DNA of 15,612 nt from Faucicola sp048551375 (GCF_048551375.1 NZ_JBLYZJ010000024.1:1-15612), one strand, 5' to 3'. Positions 1 to 6,874 are shown, numbered from the stretch's first letter. Numbers and translations: made by a program. Notes: a model not told the origin generated them from the sequence alone.

Positions 1-40
1 GTGGTTCGCCCATGTGAGAGTAGGTCATCGTCAACACCCT
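1..40 (+). rRNA. rrf: 5S ribosomal RNA, 3' end (partial)
   Basis: The first 40 bases match the 3' part of a gammaproteobacterial 5S rRNA: the segment CCATGTGAGAGTAGGTCATC at 10-29 corresponds to the conserved loop E/helix IV region, where E. coli has CCATGCGAGAGTAGG. The 5' part lies left of the window. The exact mature 3' end is uncertain by a few bases. A strong terminator follows immediately, as expected at the end of an rRNA operon. Confidence 0.9.
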
Positions 41-47
41 CTTAAGT

Positions 48-85
48 AAACCCCCACTCAGTCGAGTGGGGGTTTTTATTTTTTG
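48..85 (+). terminator. Rho-independent terminator of the rRNA operon
   Basis: A perfect stem CCCCCACTC (51-59) / GAGTGGGGG (64-72) with a four-base loop is extended by AAA/TTT pairs to 12 bp and followed by a T-rich tract (73-84). It lies just after the 5S rRNA and should end the rRNA transcript. Confidence 0.93.
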
Positions 86-115
86 ATAGGGCGTAAGTAT
101 TATACCTCTAGTAGA

Positions 116-283
116 ATATTAGGCGAGGTGTTACCATTGACGCATTTTTTACGCATTATCCGAGGGATTATGCTCAAAGGGGCAACGCTTGAGTTGCTGT
201 ATCCTGAGTTTTTGGCAATGTTGGGGGTGATGTTGGTGGTGGGTGTGATTGCGATGGTAAGATATCGGAAAACATTGGATTGA
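116..283 (+). pseudogene. 3' remnant of an ABC-2 type transporter permease gene
   Basis: The open frame ending at the TGA at 281-283 encodes a peptide containing GEVLPLTHFLRIIRGIMLKG, then a hydrophobic helix (FLAMLGVMLVVGVIAMV) and RYRKTLD. This is what I recognise as the C-terminal end of ABC-2 family membrane permeases of the YbhR/YbhS/YhhJ type, which export drugs or other substrates with a partner ATPase. Only about 55 residues of a protein normally near 370 residues remain. No start codon with a ribosome binding site is present, and the similarity stops a few dozen bases after the rRNA terminator. The frame stays open back to a TTG at 83, but those residues do not look like the family. 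I read it as the tail of a gene cut by a rearrangement next to the rRNA operon, probably not expressed. Confidence 0.75.
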
Positions 284-297
284 CAAGTTCAATCAAG

Positions 298-325
298 TTG
301 ACTTGAATAACGATTAAGGTACAAT
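298..325 (+). promoter_or_regulatory. Putative sigma-70 promoter of the antitoxin gene, with inverted repeat
   Basis: TTGACT (298-303) and TACAAT (320-325) are separated by 16 bases, about 40 bases upstream of the antitoxin start. An imperfect inverted repeat, CAAGTTCAA (284-292) with TTGACTTG (298-305), overlaps the -35 box. Phd/YefM antitoxins autorepress by binding operators over their own promoters, so this is a candidate operator. That last step is inference. Confidence 0.55.
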
Positions 326-365
326 AATCCGTACATAAACCGTTTTTTTTAAATTGGAGTAAAAA

Positions 366-626
366 ATGGATGTAATTAGCTACACTGATTTACGCAAGAA
401 TCTTGCGACCTCACTTGATAGGGTGGTGGTTGACCGTAATCCACTGATTATCACTCGACAAAATGCTGAACCGACTGTTTTGATTAGCCTAAAAGATTTC
501 AATGCTTATGAAGAAACCGCTTATTTGCTCAGTAGCCCCAATAATGCAGAGCGTTTGCGAGAATCCATTGCACAAGCAAAACTTGGTAAAGCCCATGATT
601 TGCTTGAGGTCAAATGCTTTTTTTAG
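366..626 (+). CDS. Type II toxin-antitoxin system antitoxin, Phd/YefM family (orphan)
   Basis: The 86-residue product has the YefM pattern: N-terminal MDVISYTDLRKNLATSLDRV, the ITRQNAEPTVLISL strand-loop-strand core near residues 29-42, then EETAYLLSSPNNAERLRESI, the helix that normally leads into the toxin-wrapping tail. YefM binds and neutralises the YoeB mRNA interferase and represses its own operon. The start ATG is preceded by TTGGAGT, a good ribosome binding site. A yoeB-like toxin should follow with a few bases of overlap. Instead there is an ATG at 618-620 in the shifted frame that opens only a short reading frame without toxin similarity, and the sequence runs straight into the 3' end of the minus-strand ssb gene. 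The last residues (KCFF) probably come from the junction. The fold assignment is firm; whether it is still functional as an orphan is unknown. Confidence 0.88.
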   Translation: MDVISYTDLRKNLATSLDRVVVDRNPLIITRQNAEPTVLISLKDFNAYEETAYLLSSPNNAERLRESIAQAKLGKAHDLLEVKCFF

Positions 627-640
627 TAAAAAAGAGGATT

Positions 641-1096
641 TTAAAAAGGTATATCTTTAGAAAAATCATTTCCAATTGATTGATTGATTTCAGCATTAAC
701 AGTGCTATGATTTAACTCTTTTTGCAAAGAAGATAAATTTTCATTTTTTCTTTGAAAATTTGATTCTGGTAAGTCTAAAACTTCAAATCTTTCAGCATGA
801 ATTTCAGTAATATAGCGTGCTACACCTTTATCATTATTCCATTTACGAGTTTTTATTGCACCTTCAACATAAACTTTTGAGCCTTTTTTTAAAAATCTTA
901 ACCCTAAGTCTGCTAGTTTTCCATTAAGTCTAATCTTATGCCATTGAGTATTTTCTTGACGGTTTCCATTGTTATCTGTCCAAACCTCGCTAGTCGCAAT
1001 AGAAAAATTAGTTATCATTCCACCATCTGCAAAAGAAACTCCTTCAGGGTCTGCACCTAAATTACCTATAATTATTGCCTTATTAATTCCCTTCAT
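641..1096 (-). CDS. ssb: Accessory single-stranded DNA-binding protein (SSB)
   Basis: The 151-residue product starts MKGINKAIIIGNLGADPE, the classic first strand of the SSB OB fold, and continues with TQWHKIRLNGKLADL (the Trp equals the E. coli Trp54 region), KKGSKVYVEGAIKTRKW and YITEIHAERFEVLD. A polar linker rich in Asn, Ser and Gln follows, and it ends in DFSKDIPF, the acidic tip that recruits SSB partners (usually DDIPF). It would bind single-stranded DNA as a tetramer. The ATG at 1094-1096 is preferred because a G9 run lies five bases upstream; an in-frame GTG at 1126 would add ten residues through the G run and overlap the upstream gene. It lies 16 bases after the stop of the 262-residue gene, so the two are probably cotranscribed. 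Base composition is much more AT-rich than the relA-mutM region, which suggests an acquired copy rather than the housekeeping ssb. Confidence 0.92.
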   Translation of the reverse strand: MKGINKAIIIGNLGADPEGVSFADGGMITNFSIATSEVWTDNNGNRQENTQWHKIRLNGKLADLGLRFLKKGSKVYVEGAIKTRKWNNDKGVARYITEIHAERFEVLDLPESNFQRKNENLSSLQKELNHSTVNAEINQSIGNDFSKDIPF

Positions 1097-1101
1097 AAAC
1101 A

Positions 1102-1110
1102 CCCCCCCCC
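1102..1110 (-). promoter_or_regulatory. G9 homopolymer at the ssb ribosome binding site
   Basis: Nine consecutive C on the plus strand (G9 on the coding strand) sit between the stop codon of the 262-residue gene (1113-1115) and the ssb ATG, with a five-base spacer (TGTTT). No other Shine-Dalgarno sequence is present, so the G run must serve as one. It is a homopolymer long enough to slip during replication. Confidence 0.6.
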
Positions 1111-1112
1111 AT

Positions 1113-1901
1113 TTATTGTCTTGCACATGAACAAGGTCTAAACCCTAGTTCTTTCAACAATTCAACATTAATATTTGCTTGGTCAAAATTAGAATCTTTT
1201 TTAAGTTTTTCAATATAAGATAAAATTAGCCTTTCTTTTAGTAGAGAAAATTCTTCTGCTAGTTTTTTTATCTCGTCAGACCTATTTCTTATCGCAAGTT
1301 TGATATCTTTAGGCTCACGATACTTTAACCTATATATCTTAATATGGTCTTCTGATTGCTTTGAAAAGCTTTCTAACTGTTGATGAATATCAGTAATTTG
1401 ATTTTGCAGTTCTTGAGAACTCAATTTTGATATATTTTTTTCAAAATCTGTTGCACCTGAGTTTTTCCTTTCCACTTTTTGCCCAATTTCAGATTCAGAT
1501 ATGTGAAATTGAGCACATACTGCTAACCTATCACCTTGCTTTCCTAAATCCAACTCTCGGACAAAATTTCTATAGTTTTCTACAGCTTCATCACCTCTAT
1601 TTTTAATAGAAAATGGTATAGGATAGCTATCCCAATCTTTATGTAGCCATTCACAATCACTGTTTATATGATAAGCTGGGGGTTTTCCTTCATTTACATA
1701 TCTATGGGTATCTTGAATGCCTAATGGCTTGATTCTTTGAACTTTAAAAGTGTTATTTTGGAAAAACTCCCTAGCTTTTTCTAAAAATAATCTTTCAGAG
1801 TTAGACAAAACAGATGCTTGCTCTTTATTAAAAGGTAAGTCATTGATGTCTATTTCAATAACTTCTACAATTCTACCTAAGTTAAAGTTAGTCACATACA
1901 T
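1113..1901 (-). CDS. Uncharacterised protein with coiled coil and split Cys/His (possible zinc-binding) motif
   Basis: I do not recognise this 262-residue protein as a named family. Four parts can be seen. Residues 1-60 are an alpha/beta region ending KVQRIKPLG. Residues 72-135 form a compact block with GKPPAYHINSDCEWLHKDW (His78, Cys83, His87), a Tyr-Pro-Ile-Pro turn and LAVCAQFHIS (Cys129, His133). Residues 150-235 are highly charged and helical, probably a coiled coil. The C-terminus is ELGFRPCSCARQ (Cys257, Cys259). The halves YHxxxxC and GFRPCxC resemble the two halves of the Ada-type zinc-binding domain (FHRPxC ... GFRPCKRC), here separated by a long insertion; that comparison is mine and unverified. 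No catalytic motif is evident. The gene is very AT-rich (for example 14 G/C in the 60 bases 1201-1260), has a weak GGAA-type ribosome binding site, and lies 16 bases upstream of ssb in an apparent two-gene operon. A role in DNA metabolism alongside SSB is inference. Confidence 0.75.
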   Translation of the reverse strand: MYVTNFNLGRIVEVIEIDINDLPFNKEQASVLSNSERLFLEKAREFFQNNTFKVQRIKPLGIQDTHRYVNEGKPPAYHINSDCEWLHKDWDSYPIPFSIKNRGDEAVENYRNFVRELDLGKQGDRLAVCAQFHISESEIGQKVERKNSGATDFEKNISKLSSQELQNQITDIHQQLESFSKQSEDHIKIYRLKYREPKDIKLAIRNRSDEIKKLAEEFSLLKERLILSYIEKLKKDSNFDQANINVELLKELGFRPCSCARQ

Positions 1902-1938
1902 ATTAAATTTCCGATTTACTGTAGGAAGTAAATAAATT

Positions 1939-1967
1939 ATTATCTGATATTAATTCACTTTTAGCAA
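1939..1967 (-). promoter_or_regulatory. Putative sigma-70 promoter of the 262-residue gene and ssb
   Basis: Read on the minus strand, TTGCTA (1962-1967) and GATAAT (1939-1944) are 17 bases apart, 38 bases upstream of the ATG at 1901. It would drive the two-gene cassette independently of its neighbours. Confidence 0.5.
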
Positions 1968-1991
1968 TAAGCAAACCAACATAAATCCATC

Positions 1992-3197
1992 TTATCTCGC
2001 TTTTGCCATACACGCCAAATACCGCTTATTCACCGCACTGGCGTACCAGTTGGTGTCATAGTCACGGCTTAATTTCGCCCCACTTATCACCACTTGGGGC
2101 ATCATCGCCACAATCGGCTCTTTACCTGTTTTCATTTTATACAAACTGCTAATGGTGTGATAAATTTCAGTATCGGCAAAGTTTTGGCTTTTTTCTCGGC
2201 TCAGTTCGCTATGAATTTGGCGTGCCGTCAATGCCAATAATCCTTGCTGTGCCATGCCGTTTAATGCCTTTTCACTTTGGCTTTGTACATTGCCATTATA
2301 ATTGAGCAAATCCCCATCCAAGTCGATTTTTTGTTTGGTCAATTCGGCAAGCATTTTTTGAAAGCCTGCATTTCGGCTCGAATACATCCCAGAATTATAA
2401 TCGGCAAAACGATAAATTGGGTCGCTATAGTTGGCTTGGTATAGCATTAGCCGATGAATGCCATAATATAATCCCCCATATTGACTGTATAAATCTCGGC
2501 GTAATTCTTCGTTGTTGCCACTGAGGCGTTGATGGTTTCGTGCGTAGTCGATATGTACCTGCATACTACCGAGCGTGGTGATGGGGTCGAGTTTTTCGGC
2601 AATGTCACCGCCAACGATTTTGGTAAGGTTGGTGATTTTATTGGTGTAATATTTTTGTGAAAAATACTCAAACATTTGGTGGTATAGTTTGTCAAGCTGT
2701 TGTTCGGTATGTACTTTCAGAATTTGTTTTTCAAAGCTATTTTGTGGCGTGGGTTCGTTTTTTAGCATATTGCGAAAATACCCTGCCAACATATTACCCA
2801 GTTTTTCATCAAGTTTGGCATTGAGTTCGGTCAGACTGGTTTTACCAAGATTGGCGACTGGTGGGTCGGCTTTAAAGTTGGATTCTTGGTCGATGATGGC
2901 GATGGCACTACAGAGATTTGGGGCGTTACGCTCGATTTTTAGGGTGTTAAAAATGTCGTGAATATCGGTCGCCCATGCAGTTTTGTCTTGGTTACGAGGG
3001 GGTAATAGGGTGGCGATTTTGTCGATAGATAGGCTGTTATCGACTTTGGGTTTGGCTAAGTAGTTACAGCCTGTTAGCCCTAACATACTGGCAAGGGCTG
3101 TCAATGTTGCCAAGGCACGAGTATTTGGCGTGTTGGAATGCGTGTGTGTAAGCCCTTTTTTTAGACGATTAGTAACAAATATCTGTGGTAATTTCAT
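1992..3197 (-). CDS. DUF1615 domain-containing lipoprotein (lytic transglycosylase-like)
   Basis: The 401-residue protein has an N-terminal signal with lipobox LTGC (Cys44), so it should be lipid-anchored in the envelope. The n-region before the hydrophobic stretch is unusually long (about 28 residues). The mature part follows the DUF1615 pattern: CSAIAIIDQESNF (about residues 96-108), LDPITTLGSMQVHIDYA, YGGLYYGIHRLM, YSDPIYRFADYNSGMYSSRN and KIDLDGDLLNY. The Glu in IDQES (Glu105) followed by the G-S-M-Q-V motif matches the arrangement in lysozyme-like lytic transglycosylases, where that Glu is catalytic, so peptidoglycan cleavage is plausible but unproven for the family. AGG lies nine bases before the ATG. 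It is divergent from relA, with about 140 bases between the starts. Base composition returns to the window's normal level here, marking the right edge of the AT-rich cassette. Confidence 0.85.
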   Translation of the reverse strand: MKLPQIFVTNRLKKGLTHTHSNTPNTRALATLTALASMLGLTGCNYLAKPKVDNSLSIDKIATLLPPRNQDKTAWATDIHDIFNTLKIERNAPNLCSAIAIIDQESNFKADPPVANLGKTSLTELNAKLDEKLGNMLAGYFRNMLKNEPTPQNSFEKQILKVHTEQQLDKLYHQMFEYFSQKYYTNKITNLTKIVGGDIAEKLDPITTLGSMQVHIDYARNHQRLSGNNEELRRDLYSQYGGLYYGIHRLMLYQANYSDPIYRFADYNSGMYSSRNAGFQKMLAELTKQKIDLDGDLLNYNGNVQSQSEKALNGMAQQGLLALTARQIHSELSREKSQNFADTEIYHTISSLYKMKTGKEPIVAMMPQVVISGAKLSRDYDTNWYASAVNKRYLACMAKAR

Positions 3198-3227
3198 CGC
3201 AGTGACCTATACTAATAGTGGTGGACA

Positions 3228-3233
3228 ATTATA
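3228..3233 (-). promoter_or_regulatory. Putative -10 box for the DUF1615 gene
   Basis: A consensus TATAAT on the minus strand lies 30 bases upstream of the ATG at 3197. No good -35 hexamer is visible at the right spacing, so only the -10 element is called. No clear promoter for the divergent relA gene was found in 3198-3336. Confidence 0.35.
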
Positions 3234-3336
3234 ACCCAAGGATTGGTGAAAAAGGTTGAGTGAATTTTGCTATTTTGCCATTTTTAGTAAATAAGGATGA
3301 GGCAATGGATAGCGATATCAAAAAGTGGAGCGTAAC

Positions 3337-5751
3337 ATGGTAAAAATTCGAGAAAGTCTGCCCTTATTGGATGGGAGTGATGGTGAGCATGACAGCGTGA
3401 CCATGATAGCCAATTTGACTGCCAAACAACGCCATTTTACCCATACAGATTTACCAATTTTATCTGAGCCTGCCAGCCATATCATTGATGACCATACCAT
3501 TGATACGGAGGCTTGGCTCAAGTCGATGGCAAAGCGTGCCAATCAAGCGAGTTTGCCAGAGCTTGCTAAAGCCTGTGATTTTTTACAAATTCAAGATTTA
3601 AATTCCCCCACTCAGCGTTCCAATGCATTTTTGACAGGCGTGGGCATGGCAGATATTTTGGGTTATTTATACCAAGATGAAGTGACGTTGGTCGCTGCTA
3701 TGCTGTACCGTGCTGCTCGTAAAAATTTAATCACTGAGAAAAAAATTCAAGCCGAATTTGGCAAAGAAATTGCCAGTTTGGTGCATGAAACTTTGGCATT
3801 GGGTCGCCTATCTGATTTAATCGAAAATAACAAACGCCTCGAAGACCATTTTAACAATAACCAACGTGACCAGTTGTCGGGCATCTATAATATGCTGATT
3901 TCGATGACCAATGATGTGCGTGTGGTATTGATAAAGCTTGCCGAACGTACCTTCGCTATGCGTGAATTGTCGTTTGCCACGCCAGAGCGTCAAGTGCGTG
4001 TGGCACGTGAGGTGATGACGATTTATGCCCCACTCGCCCACCGTCTTGGCATTGCACAGCTCAAATGGGAACTCGAAGATTTATCGTTTCGTTACCTTGC
4101 CCCTGACCGCTATAAAGAAATTGCCAAACTGTTATCCGAAAAACGTAGTGAGCGTGAGGATTATATCGACCGAGTGGCTGACCAACTGCGTGCCTCCCTT
4201 GCCGAGCATGGCATAGAGGGCGAAATCACAGGGCGTGTCAAACATATCTACTCGATTTATCGCAAAATGAAGCTCAAATCGCTGTCATTTGACCAATTGT
4301 ATGATATCCGTGCCTTGCGAGTGTTGGTGCATAATTTGCCCGATTGTTATCATGTATTGGGCTTGGTGCATGGGCTATGGCGGCACATTCCAGAGCAGTT
4401 TGATGACTATATCACAAACCCAAAAGCCAATGGCTATCGCTCATTACATACTGCTGTGATTGCCGAAAATAAATCGCTTGAAGTGCAGATTCGTACCTTT
4501 GATATGCACTATGAAGCTGAGCTTGGGATGTGTGCCCACGTCAATTATAAAGAAGGCACAAAAAACAAAAAAGACGACTATCTGACTCGTAAAATCAGTA
4601 GTTTGCGTCAAATTTTGCTCAATCAAGACCCCACCGACAATGCCGACCCACTCAAGAATGTGTTAAATAAACACAACGATAGCGAAGGGCAAGAAGTCGA
4701 TGAGGAAGAACAAGTCGTTGATTTTGGGGAATTTGAGCGGATTTATGTCTTTAGTAAAGATGGCGATATTATTGAATTACCCAAAGGCTCTACGGTACTC
4801 GACTTTGCGTATTATGTGCATACCCAAGTCGGCAATCGAGCCCAAGCAGCAAGGGTCAACCAACGCTATGTACCACTCACCTATCAGCTAAAAACAGGCG
4901 AGCAGGTCGAAATCATCACCAAACAATCTCGTGAGCCAAACCGTGATTGGCTGGTGGCATCACTGGGCTATATTCATACCAGTCGAGCCAGAAGCAAGCT
5001 ACGTCAATGGTTTAACAAACAAGACCGTGATAAAAACATCGAAACTGGCAAGCACATCCTGACCAAAGAACTGGCTCGAATGTCGGTACACCCTAACAGC
5101 ATTGATTTAAATGATTACGTCAAATTCTTTAATGCCAAAAACAGCGATGATATCTTGGTGGGGCTGGTCAATGGCAATGTAGAACTGCATGACTTGACAG
5201 GGCATATCAGCCGTCATCTTGACCTTGAGCCTGACGTGGTCGAAACTGACCTTGTGCCGAGTGTCCATCCCAAAGCCACTGGTAAACTGGATGCTTATAA
5301 AATCGAAGTTGATGGCTTGGACAATATCCCCATGCACCTTGCAGGGTGCTGTAGCCCTGTGCAGGGCGAGCCAATTGCAGGCTTTATCACCCAGTCCAAT
5401 GGCGTGAGCATCCACCGTGAGGACTGTATCGAGTATCATCGGTTGATTGAACGTGAGCCAGAGCGAGCCATCAGTGCCGCTTGGTATGGCAATAAAGGCA
5501 AAAGTCAGATGGTACAAATCTACATGGAAGCCTACGACCGCCGAGGGTTATTGCGAGATTTGACCCAAATCATTGACCAAGAAAACGTCAATATTCGCCA
5601 AGTTGAAACCTTAAGTGGTGCGGATGATATCGCTCGTTTGAATTTTAATGTTGAAGTGTCTGGGCTAACCCAATTATCCAAATTGCTTGCCAAACTTGAG
5701 CAACAGCATGGCATCATTTTGGCAAGACGTGTGGTGGGGACAAAAACCTAA
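3337..5751 (+). CDS. relA: GTP pyrophosphokinase RelA, (p)ppGpp synthetase I
   Basis: RelA makes (p)ppGpp from ATP and GTP/GDP on ribosomes stalled by uncharged tRNA, triggering the stringent response. Domain order along the 804 residues: a degenerate HD hydrolase domain (about 70-210) where the metal-binding HD motif is replaced by YRAARKN near residues 122-128; the synthetase domain with GRVKHIYSIYRKMK, FDQLYDIRALRVLV and QFDDYITNPKANGYRSLH (Phe355-Asp356-Asp357); TGS (about 466-528, IYVFSKDGDIIELPKGSTVLDFAY); a zinc-finger/CC region (GCCSPVQGEPIAGFITQ ... HREDC near 670-700); and a C-terminal ACT domain (about 726-800). The acidic FDD in place of the basic FKD of SpoT marks it as a monofunctional RelA-type synthetase. 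The ATG at 3337 is chosen because GGAG (3327-3330) lies six bases upstream; a GTG at 3325 overlaps that site. The stop overlaps the mutM start by one base. Confidence 0.96.
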   Translation: MVKIRESLPLLDGSDGEHDSVTMIANLTAKQRHFTHTDLPILSEPASHIIDDHTIDTEAWLKSMAKRANQASLPELAKACDFLQIQDLNSPTQRSNAFLTGVGMADILGYLYQDEVTLVAAMLYRAARKNLITEKKIQAEFGKEIASLVHETLALGRLSDLIENNKRLEDHFNNNQRDQLSGIYNMLISMTNDVRVVLIKLAERTFAMRELSFATPERQVRVAREVMTIYAPLAHRLGIAQLKWELEDLSFRYLAPDRYKEIAKLLSEKRSEREDYIDRVADQLRASLAEHGIEGEITGRVKHIYSIYRKMKLKSLSFDQLYDIRALRVLVHNLPDCYHVLGLVHGLWRHIPEQFDDYITNPKANGYRSLHTAVIAENKSLEVQIRTFDMHYEAELGMCAHVNYKEGTKNKKDDYLTRKISSLRQILLNQDPTDNADPLKNVLNKHNDSEGQEVDEEEQVVDFGEFERIYVFSKDGDIIELPKGSTVLDFAYYVHTQVGNRAQAARVNQRYVPLTYQLKTGEQVEIITKQSREPNRDWLVASLGYIHTSRARSKLRQWFNKQDRDKNIETGKHILTKELARMSVHPNSIDLNDYVKFFNAKNSDDILVGLVNGNVELHDLTGHISRHLDLEPDVVETDLVPSVHPKATGKLDAYKIEVDGLDNIPMHLAGCCSPVQGEPIAGFITQSNGVSIHREDCIEYHRLIEREPERAISAAWYGNKGKSQMVQIYMEAYDRRGLLRDLTQIIDQENVNIRQVETLSGADDIARLNFNVEVSGLTQLSKLLAKLEQQHGIILARRVVGTKT

Positions 5752-6641
5752 TGCCCGAATTACCCGAAGTCCAAACCACTGGCGATAGTCTAAAACCCCT
5801 GCTAAATCAAACCATTGAGCAAGTACAAGTGTTTCAACCAAAACTACGGTGGCAAATACCGCAGGATATCACACAGCTTGTCGGCTATGCCCTCACCGCC
5901 ATCGAACGGCGTGCCAAATATCTGATTTTGACCTTTAACAAGGGTAATGTTGAAAAAAAACTGCTCATACATCTAGGTATGTCAGGTAGCTTGCAACAAC
6001 ATGATATCGGCTTTGATAAACGTAAACACGACCATTTGATTATCGACTTTAGCAATGGTAAACAACTGCATTACCACGACCCTAGACGCTTTGGCATGGT
6101 GCTATGGCTAGCAGATTATTACGATAAACTCATCAAAAACTTGGGCATTGAGCCATTGGATAACGGCTTTACAGGACAATACTTGTATGACCTTATTCAG
6201 CACACCCCTCAGAAGTCTTTAGAGAAAAAAGTATTGGGTAAAAAAACCAAACCCATCAGCCGACCCATCAAAGCCGTGATTATGGAACAAAGCGTGGTGG
6301 TGGGCGTGGGCAATATCTATGCCACCGAAAGTCTGTTTTTGGCAGGGATTCATCCGTTGACGCCAGCCGATACATTGACGCTCAATCAGCTCACAACTTT
6401 GGTGAAGTTTATCAAGCAAGTGCTTGAAATCTCTATCGAAAAAGGTGGTTCTAGCCTTAAAGACTTCACGGTAGGCAATGGCAAAACAGGCTATTTTCAG
6501 CAGACTCTACGTGTGTATGGGCGAGGTGGTGAGCCATGTCCGCAGTGTGGCACGATGATAGAAAATGTCAAAATCGCCCAACGAGCCAGTACCTTTTGCC
6601 CCCAATGTCAGCCACTGGTGAATGATAACAACCAAAAGTAG
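5751..6641 (+). CDS. mutM: Formamidopyrimidine-DNA glycosylase (Fpg/MutM)
   Basis: MutM removes 8-oxoguanine and formamidopyrimidines from DNA and nicks the abasic site. The N-terminus MPELPEVQTT carries the catalytic Pro2 and Glu3; Lys56 (RRAKY) matches the conserved Lys57 of E. coli. GMSGSL, HDPRRFG, VVGVGNIYATESLFLAGIHP and DFTVGNGKTGYFQQTLRVYG are family blocks. The C-terminal zinc finger is CPQC (263-266) and CPQC (283-286). At 296 residues it is longer than the usual 270, mainly through a basic stretch at about 155-172 (SLEKKVLGKKTKPISRPIK) and a short tail after the zinc finger. The start overlaps the relA stop in TAATG, so it is probably translationally coupled to relA, and the two form an operon. 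Confidence 0.96.
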   Translation: MPELPEVQTTGDSLKPLLNQTIEQVQVFQPKLRWQIPQDITQLVGYALTAIERRAKYLILTFNKGNVEKKLLIHLGMSGSLQQHDIGFDKRKHDHLIIDFSNGKQLHYHDPRRFGMVLWLADYYDKLIKNLGIEPLDNGFTGQYLYDLIQHTPQKSLEKKVLGKKTKPISRPIKAVIMEQSVVVGVGNIYATESLFLAGIHPLTPADTLTLNQLTTLVKFIKQVLEISIEKGGSSLKDFTVGNGKTGYFQQTLRVYGRGGEPCPQCGTMIENVKIAQRASTFCPQCQPLVNDNNQK

Positions 6642-6667
6642 AGTCGTTTAAAGTAGAAATAACCCCA

Positions 6668-6700
6668 GTTTTGTAGAAGCGTATGGCATACGCCCAAAAC
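6668..6700. repeat. Imperfect stem-loop element downstream of mutM
   Basis: Nested inverted repeats: outer GTTTTG (6668-6673) with CAAAAC (6695-6700), inner GCGTAT (6679-6684) with ATACGC (6688-6693), loop GGC. There is no T-tract, so it is not a standard terminator. The GCGTAT/ATACGC core recurs as a palindrome at 14344-14357. It lies in the 233-base gap 6642-6874, which otherwise holds only a putative promoter. Confidence 0.55.
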
Positions 6701-6788
6701 CTCAACATATTATTCTTGATTTAATTCACTATAGTTTGTCTTTAATACACCGCTAATCCAAAAGTTGGGGTATTAAACACAAATTCAC

Positions 6789-6817
6789 TTGCTAAATTTC
6801 GGTAAACTTGCTGTAAT
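6789..6817 (+). promoter_or_regulatory. Putative promoter of the small secreted protein gene
   Basis: TTGCTA (6789-6794) and TGTAAT (6812-6817) with a 17-base spacer lie about 57 bases upstream of the ATG at 6875. Confidence 0.4.
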
Positions 6818-6874
6818 GTAACCTAATAATTTTCAAAAAAATCACGAATAATTTTCTGAGATGTGAGGCATTTT

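Noticed and set aside
83..283. Complete small membrane protein starting at the TTG at 83
   Set aside because: There is no ribosome binding site, the TTG lies in the terminator T-tract, and the sequence matches the C-terminal end of a much longer permease.
616..637. CTTTTTT/AAAAAAG inverted repeat as a terminator between the antitoxin gene and ssb
   Set aside because: The stem is almost purely A-T with a tiny loop, so it is too weak to call as a Rho-independent terminator.
618..680. Short frame from the ATG at 618 as a YoeB-like toxin
   Set aside because: It encodes only about 21 residues, rich in Lys and Ile, with no toxin similarity, and it runs over the 3' end of ssb.
5107..5517. 136-codon open frame on the minus strand inside relA
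   Set aside because: It is antisense to conserved RelA zinc-finger-region codons, has no ribosome binding site and no recognisable domain.
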